A stretch of DNA of 64,000 nucleotides from Perkinsus olseni (lineage: Eukaryota; Perkinsozoa; Perkinsida; Perkinsidae): the NCBI GenBank assembly GCA_013115135.1, contig JABANP010000048.1:142142-206141 (forward strand), given 5' to 3'. Positions within the stretch are counted from its first letter, which is position 1. Every line of letters starts with the position of its first letter. The notes under the pieces were generated by a model. That model saw only the letters and a program-made list of their open reading frames with translations, searched no databases and had not been told where the DNA came from. Below, in pieces: positions 44,391-55,649 of this stretch. The position numbers and the translations under genes are program-made.

Positions 44391-46129
44391 TCAATCTGAT
44401 GTCTCTAATAGATCAGGCGTAACAATCACCCGCCCCGCGACTTGGCCCAAGAAGGCCGCCTCAAGGTCGCTGGCGCAGACGCACATAACCTAAGATACTC
44501 ATACTTCCGTCGGTCACGGGAGTACAGCACCACGACGGGCTCACCTGCTGATCGAAATGTGTCTCACTCCCTTGATCCAGCTTGAAGCTCGTGTTGCCAA
44601 TCTTCATCATAACCTTGCCGGACCTAAACAGAACCAACCTCAACAGCGCGGCCCATGGGCGATCCACCAGCCCTACTTGTAGATCTGCAGAGTGCCTATG
44701 CGCCCATCCGGTATCTCAGTCAACGGCGTCACGGCGTTCGGGCCCGACCCATCATCAACCTTGGGAGCCTACGAAAAAAGCGCCCTCATAACGCGGCCGA
44801 TGGTGGTGAAGACCACATGTTTTTTCGGCTCGGCAGGGGCATCCTCCACCAACTTTGGCAAGAGCTGCGGCAGCTGCACGAGAAGGAAGCTGTCCTCTCT
44901 GAACTCACAGTCCTCATCGACCACAACTGTCTTGCCTGGTTGCAGATGCTGAGCGGAACGCAGGCGTGAAGGGATCACAATGGCGAATTCGGGCCTACCC
45001 CGGTCTCAGGATTCTCGTTGGTTATCATGAACATCTTCGCGGCGTTGCGATTTTTCTCGTCAATATTCAGCAGAGTTGGGCGCTTAGGCTTTCCCTTCTT
45101 TTCCTGATTGTCTCTTCCTCCTCTGTCGACTTCAAGTCTGTTATTTCCCTGAGCGTGATCAGCATCATCAGCCCGTACCCACAACTACCAATCACTTAGT
45201 CTGGAAATAGGGTATGCCGATAGGTCGGTAGGTGAGATCATCCTCGTCCCCAAAGGCGATGTCCGACACGCCCTTGCTCTTGCCTGAGACACACATAACT
45301 GCTCAGCACATCGGGAATACCACTGAAAACTAGTGCTTGTTTTAGACTGCTTCATTCAGGAGGGCTTGTTGATGCTCGTGGCATCACCCGCTGATCCGAA
45401 TCCGTCTCACTCCACCCAACAGAGAAGTTGTACTTCGAGCGATCCACACGAACGGCGACAACAGCAGTGCTCAGGTACCGAATGAGTACGACAAAGCCCC
45501 GGCTACTACCTCGTTGCCCTTCTTGTTTCTTCGGCTTCACAAACCACTGCGAACCGATGACCTGTTGAGCTGAAGCACAGCAACGTCCGATATGTAGGAC
45601 CCCGGCACTTTGTGTTTACATCGACTGACGACAGAGTTCTGGCTCTGTTTCATCTTCGCCATTTGGTCGAAGCTCATGCCCATCGCCTGAGCTTGCCGTC
45701 GCTGCAACTGCTGCCTGACCACAGGACACAATGAAACACGGATTGACAAAAATTCCTATATGCACGTTTAAGCCGTATGCATGCCCAATCAATCTCGTGT
45801 GCTTCCCTTAGTACTTCTTATCGGCCATCATTAGGAGTTGCCTAGCACTCGTCCCTCGACCGGCAGATTCTCCCTGGTCCTCAGCCTTGGCAGCAGCAGC
45901 GACCAACTGCTCATACTCAGCCTTATCCGTTTGCCGGGGTTTCGAGGGAGCGAACTGAAAGAGGACACCTCGACGACTTTGGCAAGTACCCAATGGTAAG
46001 TACCCTCTTTTTGAGGAACTGCGGCTGAGACTCGGCCTGGGGCTCCGATTTTATCGACGAAAGACGAGTGTAGGGCCGCAACGGCACAGCGTGCCTGCGC
46101 GAAGGAGGGGTAGGAGGCCGATTGCTCAT
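44391..46129 (-). CDS. POLR3D: RNA polymerase III subunit RPC4 (RPC53/POLR3D)
   Basis: Pol III-specific subunit that forms the TFIIF-like RPC4/RPC5 pair. C-terminal blocks are clear: EDSFLLVQLPQLLP, then EIPDGRIGTLQIYK joined by intron removal to SGKVMMKIGNTSFKLDQG, then LGQVAGRVIVTPDLLE near the stop at 44391-44393. These match the order and wording of RPC4 in other eukaryotes. The likely N-terminus (MSNRPPTPPSRRHAVPLRPYTRLSSIKSEP, start 46129) is basic and disordered as expected, followed by a GVLFQFAPSKPRQ block. The middle (45340-45740) holds RQLLMMADKKY, FDQMAKMKQSQNSVV and a Lys-rich exon whose splicing I did not resolve. It lies immediately 3' of RPB5 on the same strand. Confidence 0.75.
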
Positions 46130-46277
46130 CAACTCAGAAGGTCAAACACAATCCTAAACCAACTTGCTTGATTAAAACTACTACAAAACCCAACAGGAAG
46201 CGGAGCGAAGAGACGATGGCGGAAGTGGTAGTAAATCTCTGTTTCGTTGTTATTGACGTTTCAGCCCAGTGAAGCTA

Positions 46278-47398
46278 CTATACGCAGAGCCTGTAGGTGA
46301 CGTAGCGGCCGGCAGTCTCAGATGGGCGAATAATCTTCATAACTTGGCCCTTCTTCAAACCGTAGTATCTGGTGGGTTCGACACCAACTCAAAATTCTCG
46401 CCCCATGGAATTCCCTCGCAGTACCTCGCCACAGGGTCCGAGCTCTGTATCCTGGGAAGCTGGTTTTCCTTCACTTTGTATCTCTCAAGCAACAGACGCT
46501 TCTCCTGAAGACATCCGGGCGTGATGACAATGGCATACGCTTCGTCGGTTACCTCGGCCGTGAGCGGCTTGTGCTCAGGAACTAGTTCGTGGTGCGTGAT
46601 ATTCACGACCAACTCCGACTCATTGAAAACCTCGATCTCCATTTGCGGGCTTGCTTCTTGGATCTGAGAGGCGACGATGAAACCGTGGGATACTCCTGTC
46701 TCGGAGTTCGTGTTATTACAGCGGTCTTGGCGAAAGCAGTGAGTGGCTGCTGCACGACCAAGATGGCCCGAGAGAGCCTCTGCTCCTCCATCTTCAAGGC
46801 AAGCCTACACGGTAAGGTGGTGGTCGGTATTATAGTGTTACTAAACTCCCTTACGTTCTGATGGGCTTCACACCAACACGCTTGTTTTCATCAGGGAAGA
46901 AGACGATGAGTTGGTCACTAGGGTCGTCTTGCTTCGACACCTGGCCATTCGGCGTTGGGCGGCGCTTCTCGTCGAGCTGTCCTTACCAGAATGATGAGAT
47001 CGTGTCGGCCGCCCTTCCTCTCCTGGATTTCATTCCACTGCTGGGCGAATGACTCCTTAGTCTCATTCAAGTACCTAAGGCTCCCCAATAGCAACACAGT
47101 AGATTGTCGCGAAATTCTATAGCGCGAAGTGAGGGAGGAGTGGTACGAGAAAGATTCCAGCCTCAAGGCGGCTGAGCACCGCAGAACAACACTTTCACTA
47201 AGCCTGTGAGTCTGAGGCTTAGAACCAAGCAAGACCCAAGGTCGAACCCAACGCGGAATACGCCATTATTCCTTCTTCTTTTCCCACCCGTTATTACTTC
47301 TGGGCAACCACATATCCTCTGTCCTGCAAGAGCTCGAAAATTGTCTTGCGTACCCGCCATAGACGAATAGTCGCGTCGTCGATAGGCCCAGACGACAT
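46278..47398 (-). CDS. POLR2E: RNA polymerase common subunit RPB5 (RPABC1)
   Basis: Subunit shared by RNA polymerases I, II and III. Start at 47398 gives [31 protein letters not shown]. Next exons: [57 protein letters not shown], then the strongly conserved [11 protein letters not shown] with [17 protein letters not shown] and DPVARY. A GT-AG intron leads to [29 protein letters not shown], stop at 46278. Length (about 210 residues) and all family blocks are normal. Divergent from the first RING-H2 gene with only about 110 bases between starts, so the two may share a promoter. Confidence 0.95.
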
Positions 47399-47511
47399 TT
47401 TCGAGGAGGATATCAATCGATTGCTTGGGCGCGCGCGGTAGAACGCAGACGCATTGAGAAGAAGTCAACTCAGGGACTTGCGGCCGCGACTCAAACGTCC
47501 TGTGTCAGTTA

Positions 47512-48639
47512 ATGTCCACTCCTTCACCCTTTACTACTACTCCTGCTCCGTCAGGGACTAATGGTGGACGAGACACACTATTAATAGTCACTAGCGTTGC
47601 TATGGCGGTGGCAACCCTCGCCCTTGTGTTTGTTGTAATAATAACAGCGAGAGTGGGGAGGGTGCAACGCCAGCGATTCGGTGTCCGCTGGTCAGGTTCG
47701 GGTACTGGATAGGTGCTCGCCAGGTAGGTCAGAAACGACCCGATCGGAATCTCGGAGGCGCGAGAGTCCGGAGGAGAGAGCAGAACGCTTGCAGGAGTTG
47801 ATTAACGAGCAGGCTACTAGTCTGACCTATCGGCTCTGGGGTGCTAAGAAGCGCCGTGAACGCAACGCCAAGGTAGTAAGTGGGATTAGCTCGTCTACGG
47901 TCTTCGCATCTGTGGGGTGACACGACAGGAGGACAATCAATAGGCGGTGGAGTCCCCGCGTGGCCGGTGTTCGTGCCGTGTCACTTGGCCGTCGTTTTTA
48001 GGCTGCGCCTGATGGAGAAGTAATTAGCGATAAGGCTGAAGACTTCAAGCAATCCGGCGTGGATGTTCAAAGAATTGAATCCGCCGGGTCTTTTCATAAC
48101 AGCATTATCAAGTCTATATCCGCCGACCTCGCCGGCGTTGGCGTGGTAAGCTCAGAAGAACTGCCTTCCTCTGACGAGGGCCCTGGGGATGACGAGTAAG
48201 CGCTATCTGGTGGTGCATCAGTCGGTATGCGGCCTTCTATCAGATCTGACTGGACGTGCGACTGCGCTATCTGTCTGGGAGAATTTGAAGACGAAGAGAT
48301 GGTATGTGAACTCAAATGTGGTCACATTTTTCATGAGGAATGCTTGCACGGGTAAGGTTGAAATAAAGCGACCGTTAACAAGCTTTGATAACGGCATCTG
48401 CGCTCAGGTGGTTCGTAAGCTCTCGCAAGCCGCGCTGTCCGGTGTGCCGGATGGAGGTGGGTGGTGACTCCCTTCGTGCTGATGTGGGGAATGCTGTTAT
48501 TGCTCAGGTTAAGTCCGAGAAAGATAATGAAGAGGTCGGCGATGAGCAGTCCTCTAACGTGCCGGAGCAGTCAGTCTCTACTCCCGAAGCCAATGATGCT
48601 GGTCTAGCCCACAGGTTGCATCCGATAGTGGCGATTTGA
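47512..48639 (+). CDS. Membrane RING-H2 E3 ubiquitin ligase, copy 1
   Basis: Start 47512. A short Ser/Thr/Pro-rich lumenal head is followed by one membrane span (LLIVTSVAMAVATLALVFVVIITA) and a basic helical region (EERAERLQELINEQATSLTYRLWGAKKRRERNAK). An acidic linker (SSEELPSSDEGPGDDE) comes next. The RING-H2 domain is split by an intron: CDCAICLGEFEDEEMVCELKCGHIFHEECL, then WFVSSRKPRCPVC. It ends after a Glu/Ser-rich tail at 48639. C3H2C3 spacing with an adjacent span is the layout of ATL/RNF13-type ligases that tag membrane proteins. Two paralogues follow in the same orientation. Confidence 0.85.
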
Positions 48640-49526
48640 TATTACCTTTTTGTACTACCCACATTCCGAGCTTATTATTTGACACGGTCCAAAGTCTTCG
48701 TAAATGGTGTAACATGCTGTTATTATCAGCCAATCAGACCAGCTCAGCCTTTTTGAGAAAGCTCTGCTGGCGGTTTCTACTATCTGTTGTGGACAGAGCT
48801 GTTCTCCCGTAACCGTAGTATCGCCTAAAAGGCCAACTTACGTTTCATTATCAACTCGCATGATACAGAGTTGCTAGTACGTAGAACCTTCGAGAAACGA
48901 ATGTTGCCGGGATCGAACCGGGGACCTAGCACGTTGACACTGAAGCTTCTACTACTAGACCATTAGAGCTGCGAAGCTTGAGGGTGGCATTCTTCGTACG
49001 TGTTGCACTTACCAAAAACTCATTGAGTGTGCTCATGAACTCTTATGTATCCGCGTAAGCAGATCCACAACTGTGCTTACTAGCAAAGCCTTCAGTGGGT
49101 CGCCAATGAGTGGTAGCATATCACCGGTGGATCGGTAGTTCTGATGCCGGTGGACTCCAGCTCGTTCGGTCGGAGCTTCCTATTGGGGTCGTTACGACGG
49201 CCTCGCGCAAACTGGATGAGCGGCAGTCGAGCATTTAACGGAGACTCCGTCACGGAGTCCATCAGTACATACGGTGGTAGTCCGTTGCTTAGACTACCTT
49301 CACGTCGCAGAGGGCGTTCTAATCTGACCGTGCATCTCTTCTAGCGCGGATTTTGTGTGGATCTAGGACGCTGTGGCCGCCCTTTCCGCTGACCGCCCCG
49401 ATAGCGGATGAGGGAGCCGGGTGGTAGGCGTGTGCATCACTGTTGTCTTCTACTTAGCCGTTCAAGGCCTTTGATCATACATTGTACAGTGCCCCACCGT
49501 CTTATCATTATTCAACAGCACGTAAC
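48640..49526. other. Intergenic region between RING-H2 copies 1 and 2
   Basis: About 890 bases with a tRNA-like sequence (listed separately) and a perfect 8-base-arm hairpin at 49243-49259. No exon-like frame is supported. Confidence 0.5.
48900..48975 (-). tRNA. Degenerate tRNA-like sequence (possible pseudogene or SINE head)
   Basis: On the minus strand AATGGTCTAGTAGTAGA resembles a D-arm with A box (compare TGGTCTAGTGGTTAGA of Glu/Asp tRNAs). GTCCCCGGTTCGATCCCGGC is a good T-arm with B box, four of five stem pairs formed. Distance between boxes (about 40 bases) is right. A loop with GTGTCAA could place anticodon GTC (Asp), but its stem pairs poorly and the acceptor ends do not match. I do not claim a functional tRNA. 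Confidence 0.35.
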
Positions 49527-50369
49527 ATGGGAAGTGGCGAGGAAGCAGCACTCATAAGCATCTGTTCGGTGTTGGGAGTCGTCACCATAGCATTCGCGGC
49601 CTGGGTAGGTCCGCAGGAAGGATCGAGTGGGCCTGCGCATCCGTGTCCCTCCCTTCCAGGTGGCGTATGTCAACAAGCGAGTACATCGGGAATGGGATGA
49701 CTACGCAGCAAACGAGACCAATAGGGCGGCAACGAGGCGTCGGGCGTGCCAGGCGTTGGCGTCCGTACGGCGAAAGTGCAAATGCGCGGAGTATCAAACC
49801 TTCCATTCTAGACAACGGAAGTTATCCGCTGTACGTCCCTTTTCTTCCGCTTGGGTCTCTGAGGTTTTCTTTCCTTCAGGCTACAACCTGCACGGACGGC
49901 AGCGAGGATCCGATGAGGTCCATGTCGGAGCCAGCCGACGTTCTTGATCTCGAGTTGGGGTTGGGCGGTGGCTGTTCGAAGTACTAAGTTGGCAGGTCGT
50001 GCGTGAGTGGTTGTTATCTTTCTGGTCAACAGGTGCTTCGACGAGACTTCATGCTCAATTTGTCTTAATTCCTACAACCCTACTGATATGGTATGCGAGT
50101 TGAAGTGCGGTCACCTGTTCCACGAGAAGTGTCTCGTTTCGTAAGCTGCTTATTCTGCATCAGCGTCTACCCTCTACTCAACAACTTCCTCTCTCATTTT
50201 CAGTTGGTTCTTGTCCTCTTCGGTATCAAGTTGCCCTATGTGCCGCACAAATGCTGTTGTAATACTTGGGTCATGGGAGGGCTCCTCTCGACCATTCCTC
50301 GTGCGTTCTCTCTGTCTACTGCAACTCTCAATTGTTCTTCCGGTAGGTTCACATATCCACCCCTGCTAA
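49527..50369 (+). CDS. Membrane RING-H2 E3 ubiquitin ligase, copy 2
   Basis: Start 49527. MGSGEEAALISICSVLGVVTIAFAAW is a short head plus membrane span. Exons then give VAYVNKRVHREWDDYAANETNR with a basic RRKCK region and an acidic MSEPADVLDLEL linker. The RING follows: CSICLNSYNPTDMVCELKCGHLFHEKCL, a GT-AG intron, then WFLSSSVSSCPMC. The WF-x-S-CPxC block, span and intron position inside the RING match copies 1 and 3, so these are tandem duplicates that diverged. The end after RTNAVVILGS is uncertain: the frame runs to 50369 but an intron may follow. Confidence 0.75.
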
Positions 50370-51277
50370 GAAGTCCACTGAATGGAACTATCCGGAATGG
50401 AATGTTCCTGGGCTGGTTGTTTAAGTGCCGTGGGCCGTTCAACGGTCAGAAATGCGGTACTGCTGCATTTCCCCGCGGATATGAGTAAACAAGACTGTCT
50501 TCGACGTCGCTGTCGATTCGGTCCTCACTTTTTTATAAAACTAGCTGCCTTCACGGGCCTTCATAGCGTATCGTATTGTCCCCTTATTTTCCTATCTATA
50601 TTCCCTACTCCTCTCTTCTTACCTAATCTCATATTTCTGATAGCCTTATCATCCACAGTAATGATGTGCTAAGCGGCACGAACAGTGCTTTATCTTATCC
50701 GTAACTAACTCTTTTGGATACTCATCATTCCGAAAGATAAATGTTGCTTTTCATCCCCGCACAGAAAAGCAACGCCCGGCAGCACCGAACGTAGCCGAGA
50801 TGGAAAAGTCAGTGCTACGGCAGGAAGTGAAGCGACATCATCATCATTCGCTTTCGGCAATCCAGTTCTCGTCGAGTGGCCGTACAGGCCTCGTGACGGG
50901 AATGGCTTTATGTATTCCTTATTCGCCCATTCTGGTGATGTTCCTGCGTTCCTTATGTATGTGCGCTTGCTATGCAGTAGTTAATAATAATAATCGTTCC
51001 TATTACTAAGTTGAGTCCCCTTATATTATGCTTTATTATGCAAGGCCTCGCGACCTAATCGTGGGTTCTTACTTCTACTACTATCACTGCCGTATAGCCT
51101 TTCCGAGTCAATCATGGAGGGGTTATGTTGATAGTACAGTCCCACGACCGAAGGAGCTAACGAATGGAAGACGAGATCGCTGCGTAGATACCCTGGTTCT
51201 GGTGGTTGCTGTCACAGTTTTTGCTTCTGAGGCTTCTGGCTTGTTAGCTTTCTTTTGTAAGAACAGATATCATCGCT
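50370..51277. other. Intergenic region between RING-H2 copies 2 and 3
   Basis: About 900 A+T-rich bases. A perfect inverted repeat with 10-base arms (50743-50752 and 50764-50773, GTTGCTTTTC/GAAAAGCAAC) could form a hairpin. No gene seen. Confidence 0.5.
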
Positions 51278-52368
51278 ATGAACATCACCACAACTTCGGC
51301 CCCGACCATGGCATCCTTAGCCAGTGCGACAGGCAGCAACTCGGAGCCGCCAGAGACACACAACATACTCTACATCGTCATCGCGGCCGTAGCAGCGGTT
51401 GTGGTCATGGGCACTGTCTTTGTGGTCGGTCTGTTGATCGATTTGGCACGGTGTATAAGTCGGCTTATTTTCTCAGCTCCGATTGTATTTCTGCCGTTCG
51501 TCTGGTCGCGATGTCTCCTGGGACGAGGAGTGCCAAGATCCTGCGACAAAACGACGGAGACGGTTGAAGTCTCTGGTGGAGGAAAAGACCGTTCGTGCAG
51601 AATACAAAGACTATAAGATCTTGCAGCGAAGACGTATGAGCACTATGGTAGGTCTCATTCCCTCCGAGGTCGATGGGTCGGGCTCTATGAGAGAGTACTA
51701 CAGGGTTGTGAGGCCCAGAAGCCGTGCTACTCCTTGTGGACCTTCACTGGGCTGGGAGAATGGGTTCACTTAACAGGTTTCTTCCTTCGACGAGGGCTCC
51801 TTCGATGAGGCCTCAGCCGAGACGCAGCCGATCTCTGCGGACTCTGGGGAGCACCGCCGCCTGCACATGGTGGTTTCTGCGATCCAGTTGAACGATGGCA
51901 TCGACGATAGCGAGCATGGCGATAGTGGGGATGAGCTGTGTCCTGCGTGGAAGTTGTGAGTCTACTATACTCCTGCTTCTGGCCGCGTGAACATCGCTGA
52001 ACGTCGTGTTCAGGCACACTAACGGCGAAATAGACTGCGCTGTGTGTCTTGGCGAGTATAAGCCTGATGATATGGTCTGCGAGCTCGAGTGCGGTCACGT
52101 ATTCCATGAGGACTGCCTCTTCAAGTAAAGTCGACAATTTCGTGGCGCGCGGTCACGACTTCCGGCCTCCTTTTCAGGTGGTTTCTGAGGTCTGACAACA
52201 TCCAGTGCCCGCTCTGTCGCTATGATGTAAGCCCACCTTAATCAAGTTCAATATAGATGAGTTTCCTTTTAGTTGGAGGACGAGTCAAGCCCTCCCTCTC
52301 CGCCTCGGAACCGCCTCCAGTCAGAAGAACGCTCTCTTGTCGGGTTCTCCCGTTCACCTATTAAATAA
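51278..52368 (+). CDS. Membrane RING-H2 E3 ubiquitin ligase, copy 3
   Basis: Start 51278. A Thr/Ser-rich head (MNITTTSAPTMASLASA) is followed by the span ILYIVIAAVAAVVVMGTVFVV. A basic helical exon (KSLVEEKTVRAEYKDYKILQRRR) and a long acidic exon (FDEGSFDEASAETQP) come next. The RING reads CAVCLGEYKPDDMVCELECGHVFHEDCL, then after an intron WFLRSDNIQCPLC. The last exon gives LEDESSPPSPPRNRLQSEERS and stops at 52366-52368. It shares the layout and the RING-splitting intron of copies 1 and 2. The DMVCEL-x-CGH stretch is nearly identical in all three. Confidence 0.85.
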
Positions 52369-53698
52369 CGTGTGATGATGACGATGCTCTGTTGCTCATA
52401 ATACTACCCCTTCAATTTTTCATCTTTGCCCTATTGTGTACTAATAGGCCACTGCGAAGATCTGGCTCGTCGCGGGGTGGTTGCTGTTTCGCCCTCGCAT
52501 GCCTGATTATACCTGTTGACTGTTCTCCCTTCTCGCTGACGATTTTATAAGCCGTCTCACTCTTCTTCTGCTACAACTTCAAACTAATCATAAAGAGTCC
52601 ATCGTACGATGTACTCAGTTTCGTGCGTATCTTTCATATGCATTACGATCATCGCTGCTCCTGGATGATGATAGTAGTAGTACGTATTATTGTTATTCTG
52701 GTCAGTGATGATGGTGTCAGGCGTCATCATCCGTGTCACCACCATAGAGCTAGTAGTGTCACTAACATTGTCATCGCAGTGTTGTTGTATTAAACTGTAA
52801 TAACACTGTACTATTTGCAGTCCATCAGTATCGTCGTTGTCTTCCATGTTCACTCATAGTTTCTCGTCTTTACTGTCTCCGAAGTGAGTCCCTGTAGGGA
52901 GAAGAAAGCCGCGTAGATAAAGGGCATAGTTTCATCGGGTGACAGCAAAGATGGTGTGTTTGATACATCGTCGATTGTTGATAGTATCCCTTGTCAGTAT
53001 GGGTCCTCACGATAAGTTGATGACCTATGGTAGTTACTCTATCCTAGTGCCTAACGCCTTTTCAATCACAATACAACTTGCGTTCAACAGTGGGGCTTCT
53101 CCGCTGCTCGTTGCCAAGTACATATAGTCCTGCCTCGAGTGAGCAGCCACATAAATCAGCACTTGACGAGCCATTCCCATTCACCGTTCCTTCGGTCAGC
53201 GGGGAGGAATTGCGGGTTGTCTTGTTCTCTCATCATCAACCATCCCTACCGCAACAGTTGAGATATCATGTAAGGAAAGTCCGTCTTCGTATAAAAGACG
53301 AGAAGTAGTCGTGACGTTCCGTGTCACCACCTTCTTGAACGGCTCGACTGTGGACTTCGGTGGCATCGCCGTCATGGCAATCACCAAGAAGTTCGCGTCA
53401 GGTTACCCTGCATGGTACGAGCGCACTGCCCTTCAAGTGCTTCACAATAAACTGCTAGTGAGGTTGCAGAGGCCACTACCAGTACTCGCACGCGTACATC
53501 ATGACACTACGCGCAGTGCGCACAAAAGTTACCGGGGAGTCAATCATGGACGGGGGAAGTGAAATTATTCTGCAACTTGGGGTCTGTCTTGAAAGCGGTT
53601 CTCATGCGTGACATGCGACAGGAGGACCATTCTCGCGGAGTCGCTTTACCGATGTGACTCCTGCAATTATTACCGCTCCGAAGTCACTTCGATTTCCG
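52369..53698. other. Region without a settled gene
   Basis: About 1.3 kb. The left part is A+T-rich with many ATC/ATG-type simple stretches. At 53311-53562 a plus-strand frame (TFRVTTFLNGSTVDFGGIAVM) is open and may be an exon of an unidentified gene or of the following kinase. A frame from 53545 with QLGVCLESG could be a first exon of the kinase. Confidence 0.35.
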
Positions 53699-54948
53699 AT
53701 GGTTGGCCAGCCACCAAAGCAGAAAGATCATCAACGTTTCGACCTCATCACTAAAGGTAAGCATGCACCCCTTGGAGGCCTCCAGGGTCGTCGCATCAGA
53801 TTTCGATACTTTCTTCGGCCTACAACGAGTTCAGCTCCTAAGCGTCCTGCCGTCGGAGCGGGATGAGAATTTCTTGGCGACGGCTGAGACGCCTTCCTCC
53901 GGCGATAGAAGACAATTTGTTGTCAAAGTTTTCGAGGCTGCCGTTGATCCGGTTACCTTGAGGTGAGGGAGAGCACGGCACGACCTAGCGCTGCGGCCAT
54001 GGGGCCCTCTCCCTTCCTTACCACCTTACGGAAGGTCCAAAGGAGTTCCGTGGGCAGGTTGCGTCTGCGTGGCCTATCCGCCGTCTCGAAAGACCATGCT
54101 GGGCTCGTCCAGACCATAGTCGCTCCACTGCCGGGCAAAGGCGACTACTTCGTCGAGGTCAGCGGTCGTTTTGTTGCCGTGGTTGAATTCCTGCCGGGTA
54201 CGCATCCTCCTCCTCAACGAGAGTCGATCCGCTGTCGACAGGTCAACCCCTGGCTGACTACTGCCTCTCTCATAAAGTGTCCGAGGATCTTCTCCGTTCT
54301 ATTGGTCGAGCGGTGGGCGTGATTTGCTCGTGTTTGGGCCGCGAATTTCGCGAAGTTCCGACCGAGCTGGACCTCCCTGATTTCACCTGGGACATACGAA
54401 ACTATTCCAAAGTCAAATATCCCCACTTCCCTACCGACCTCAGGGTGTATCTTTAGGTCATCGCCGCGAACGTGCATCTCATTGCCGATGAGGAGCTGCG
54501 GGAGATAGTGAAATCGCAAGCACAGGCAGCCACTGAAGCTGTCCGGGGATTGACACTCCCTTGTCAAGTGTGCCAAAATGATGCCAATGAGTAAATCACG
54601 GTAGAGCCTCGGCTGTGTGCAACGCAATCCCCAGGTACAATATTATTATAGGACAACTGAAGGATGAAACGAGAGGCGTCGGCATCTTGGACTTCGGCGA
54701 TCTGTAGGCCGAGTCTGCCCTCATCAGAGCGCCATGGGGGTTTGAGATGCGTCATCAGATGCCTCACTTATCGCGTTGCGGACATCGCTATTTGCCTCGC
54801 CTACCTCTGGCTAGTTCTGGTAGACCAGTGGCAGCCGGTTGAGCTTGCGGAGGCTGTGCTGGCTGGTTTCAAGTCAGAGGTGTCTTTGACCGCGGACGAA
54901 GAGAGGGCGTTGGTCCCGCTTGCGGTGAGTACGCTTCTTCGGCGTTGA
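53699..54948 (+). CDS. APH-fold small-molecule kinase (hydroxylysine kinase-like)
   Basis: Aminoglycoside-phosphotransferase fold enzyme. N-lobe: FGLQRVQLLSVLPSERDENFL then QFVVKVFEA, the ATP-binding Lys. C-lobe: DLPDFTWDIRNYSKVKYPHF. The catalytic loop QNDANEYNIII is formed after removing a GT-AG intron at about 54592-54634. The metal-binding motif is GILDFGDL, followed by RVADIAICLAYLWL and the end LTADEERALVPLA to 54948. NDAN-x-YN in the catalytic loop and DFGD are typical of the branch that contains hydroxylysine kinase and the APH half of class III aminotransferase fusions. Substrate unknown. The start is provisional: MVGQPPKQKDHQRFDL at 53699 is the first good ATG. Confidence 0.75.
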
Positions 54949-55649
54949 CGCAGCAGAATGGTCTGCTGTCTTGAGAGAAAGTGGATCAGGAAAATAGACT
55001 AACGCAAATTCTGACACCCTGGAAAGAAGTAGCATGCGAATGTACGAATGAATGGCTGAATGCAAGTTCACGAGAAAGTCGGACTGTTGGGATATGATGT
55101 TCGGGACCGGGGGAGCAAGAGTTGTTTCTTCTTTATTCAGATCGGTCGGATATGCGTATCCATTTCTGTGGCGGCCAGGAACATCGCCAACGAGCCGGAC
55201 AATCATTATCATCGAATCTCTCAAGCTAATGCCGTGAAGTTGATGAAGTCGTCTTGGGTTGATGTCATTTGGCGCATGCATTAGAGTTTCCTTGCTCAAT
55301 CAGCGACCTTGCTTCTTTACGATCGCTCGCAGTTGGACTGTGCTTCTGATGGAATCGCTAAGGACATGCGTTTTTAGAAATTGAGCCTTCGAGCTCCTTT
55401 CAGAATCAGTGTCTGGGCTACCTCCAAGGTATTTCGGAGCCCAATTTTCTGGGCAGAAATGCTGAGGCAATTGAATTGAGTTGCGAGCACTCGTTCGAAG
55501 TAAGCGAGGCTTTGATTCCCGCATATGTCAGGGAGTAGCTTTGGAAGGATCATCGACTCGCCTATTGTGCCAGGCTCCCACGTCCGTTCTGTCTTGCTGG
55601 ATCGTGGCATACGAGTGCTTCTAAGTTCATCGTGTCACTTGTTATCTGT
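54949..55649. other. Intergenic region, nothing recognised
   Basis: About 700 bases between the kinase and the methyltransferase. Frames on the minus strand are open but carry no motif. Confidence 0.5.

Noticed and set aside
48900..48975. Functional tRNA-Asp (GTC)
   Set aside because: T-arm is good but anticodon and acceptor stems do not pair; kept only as degenerate tRNA-like.
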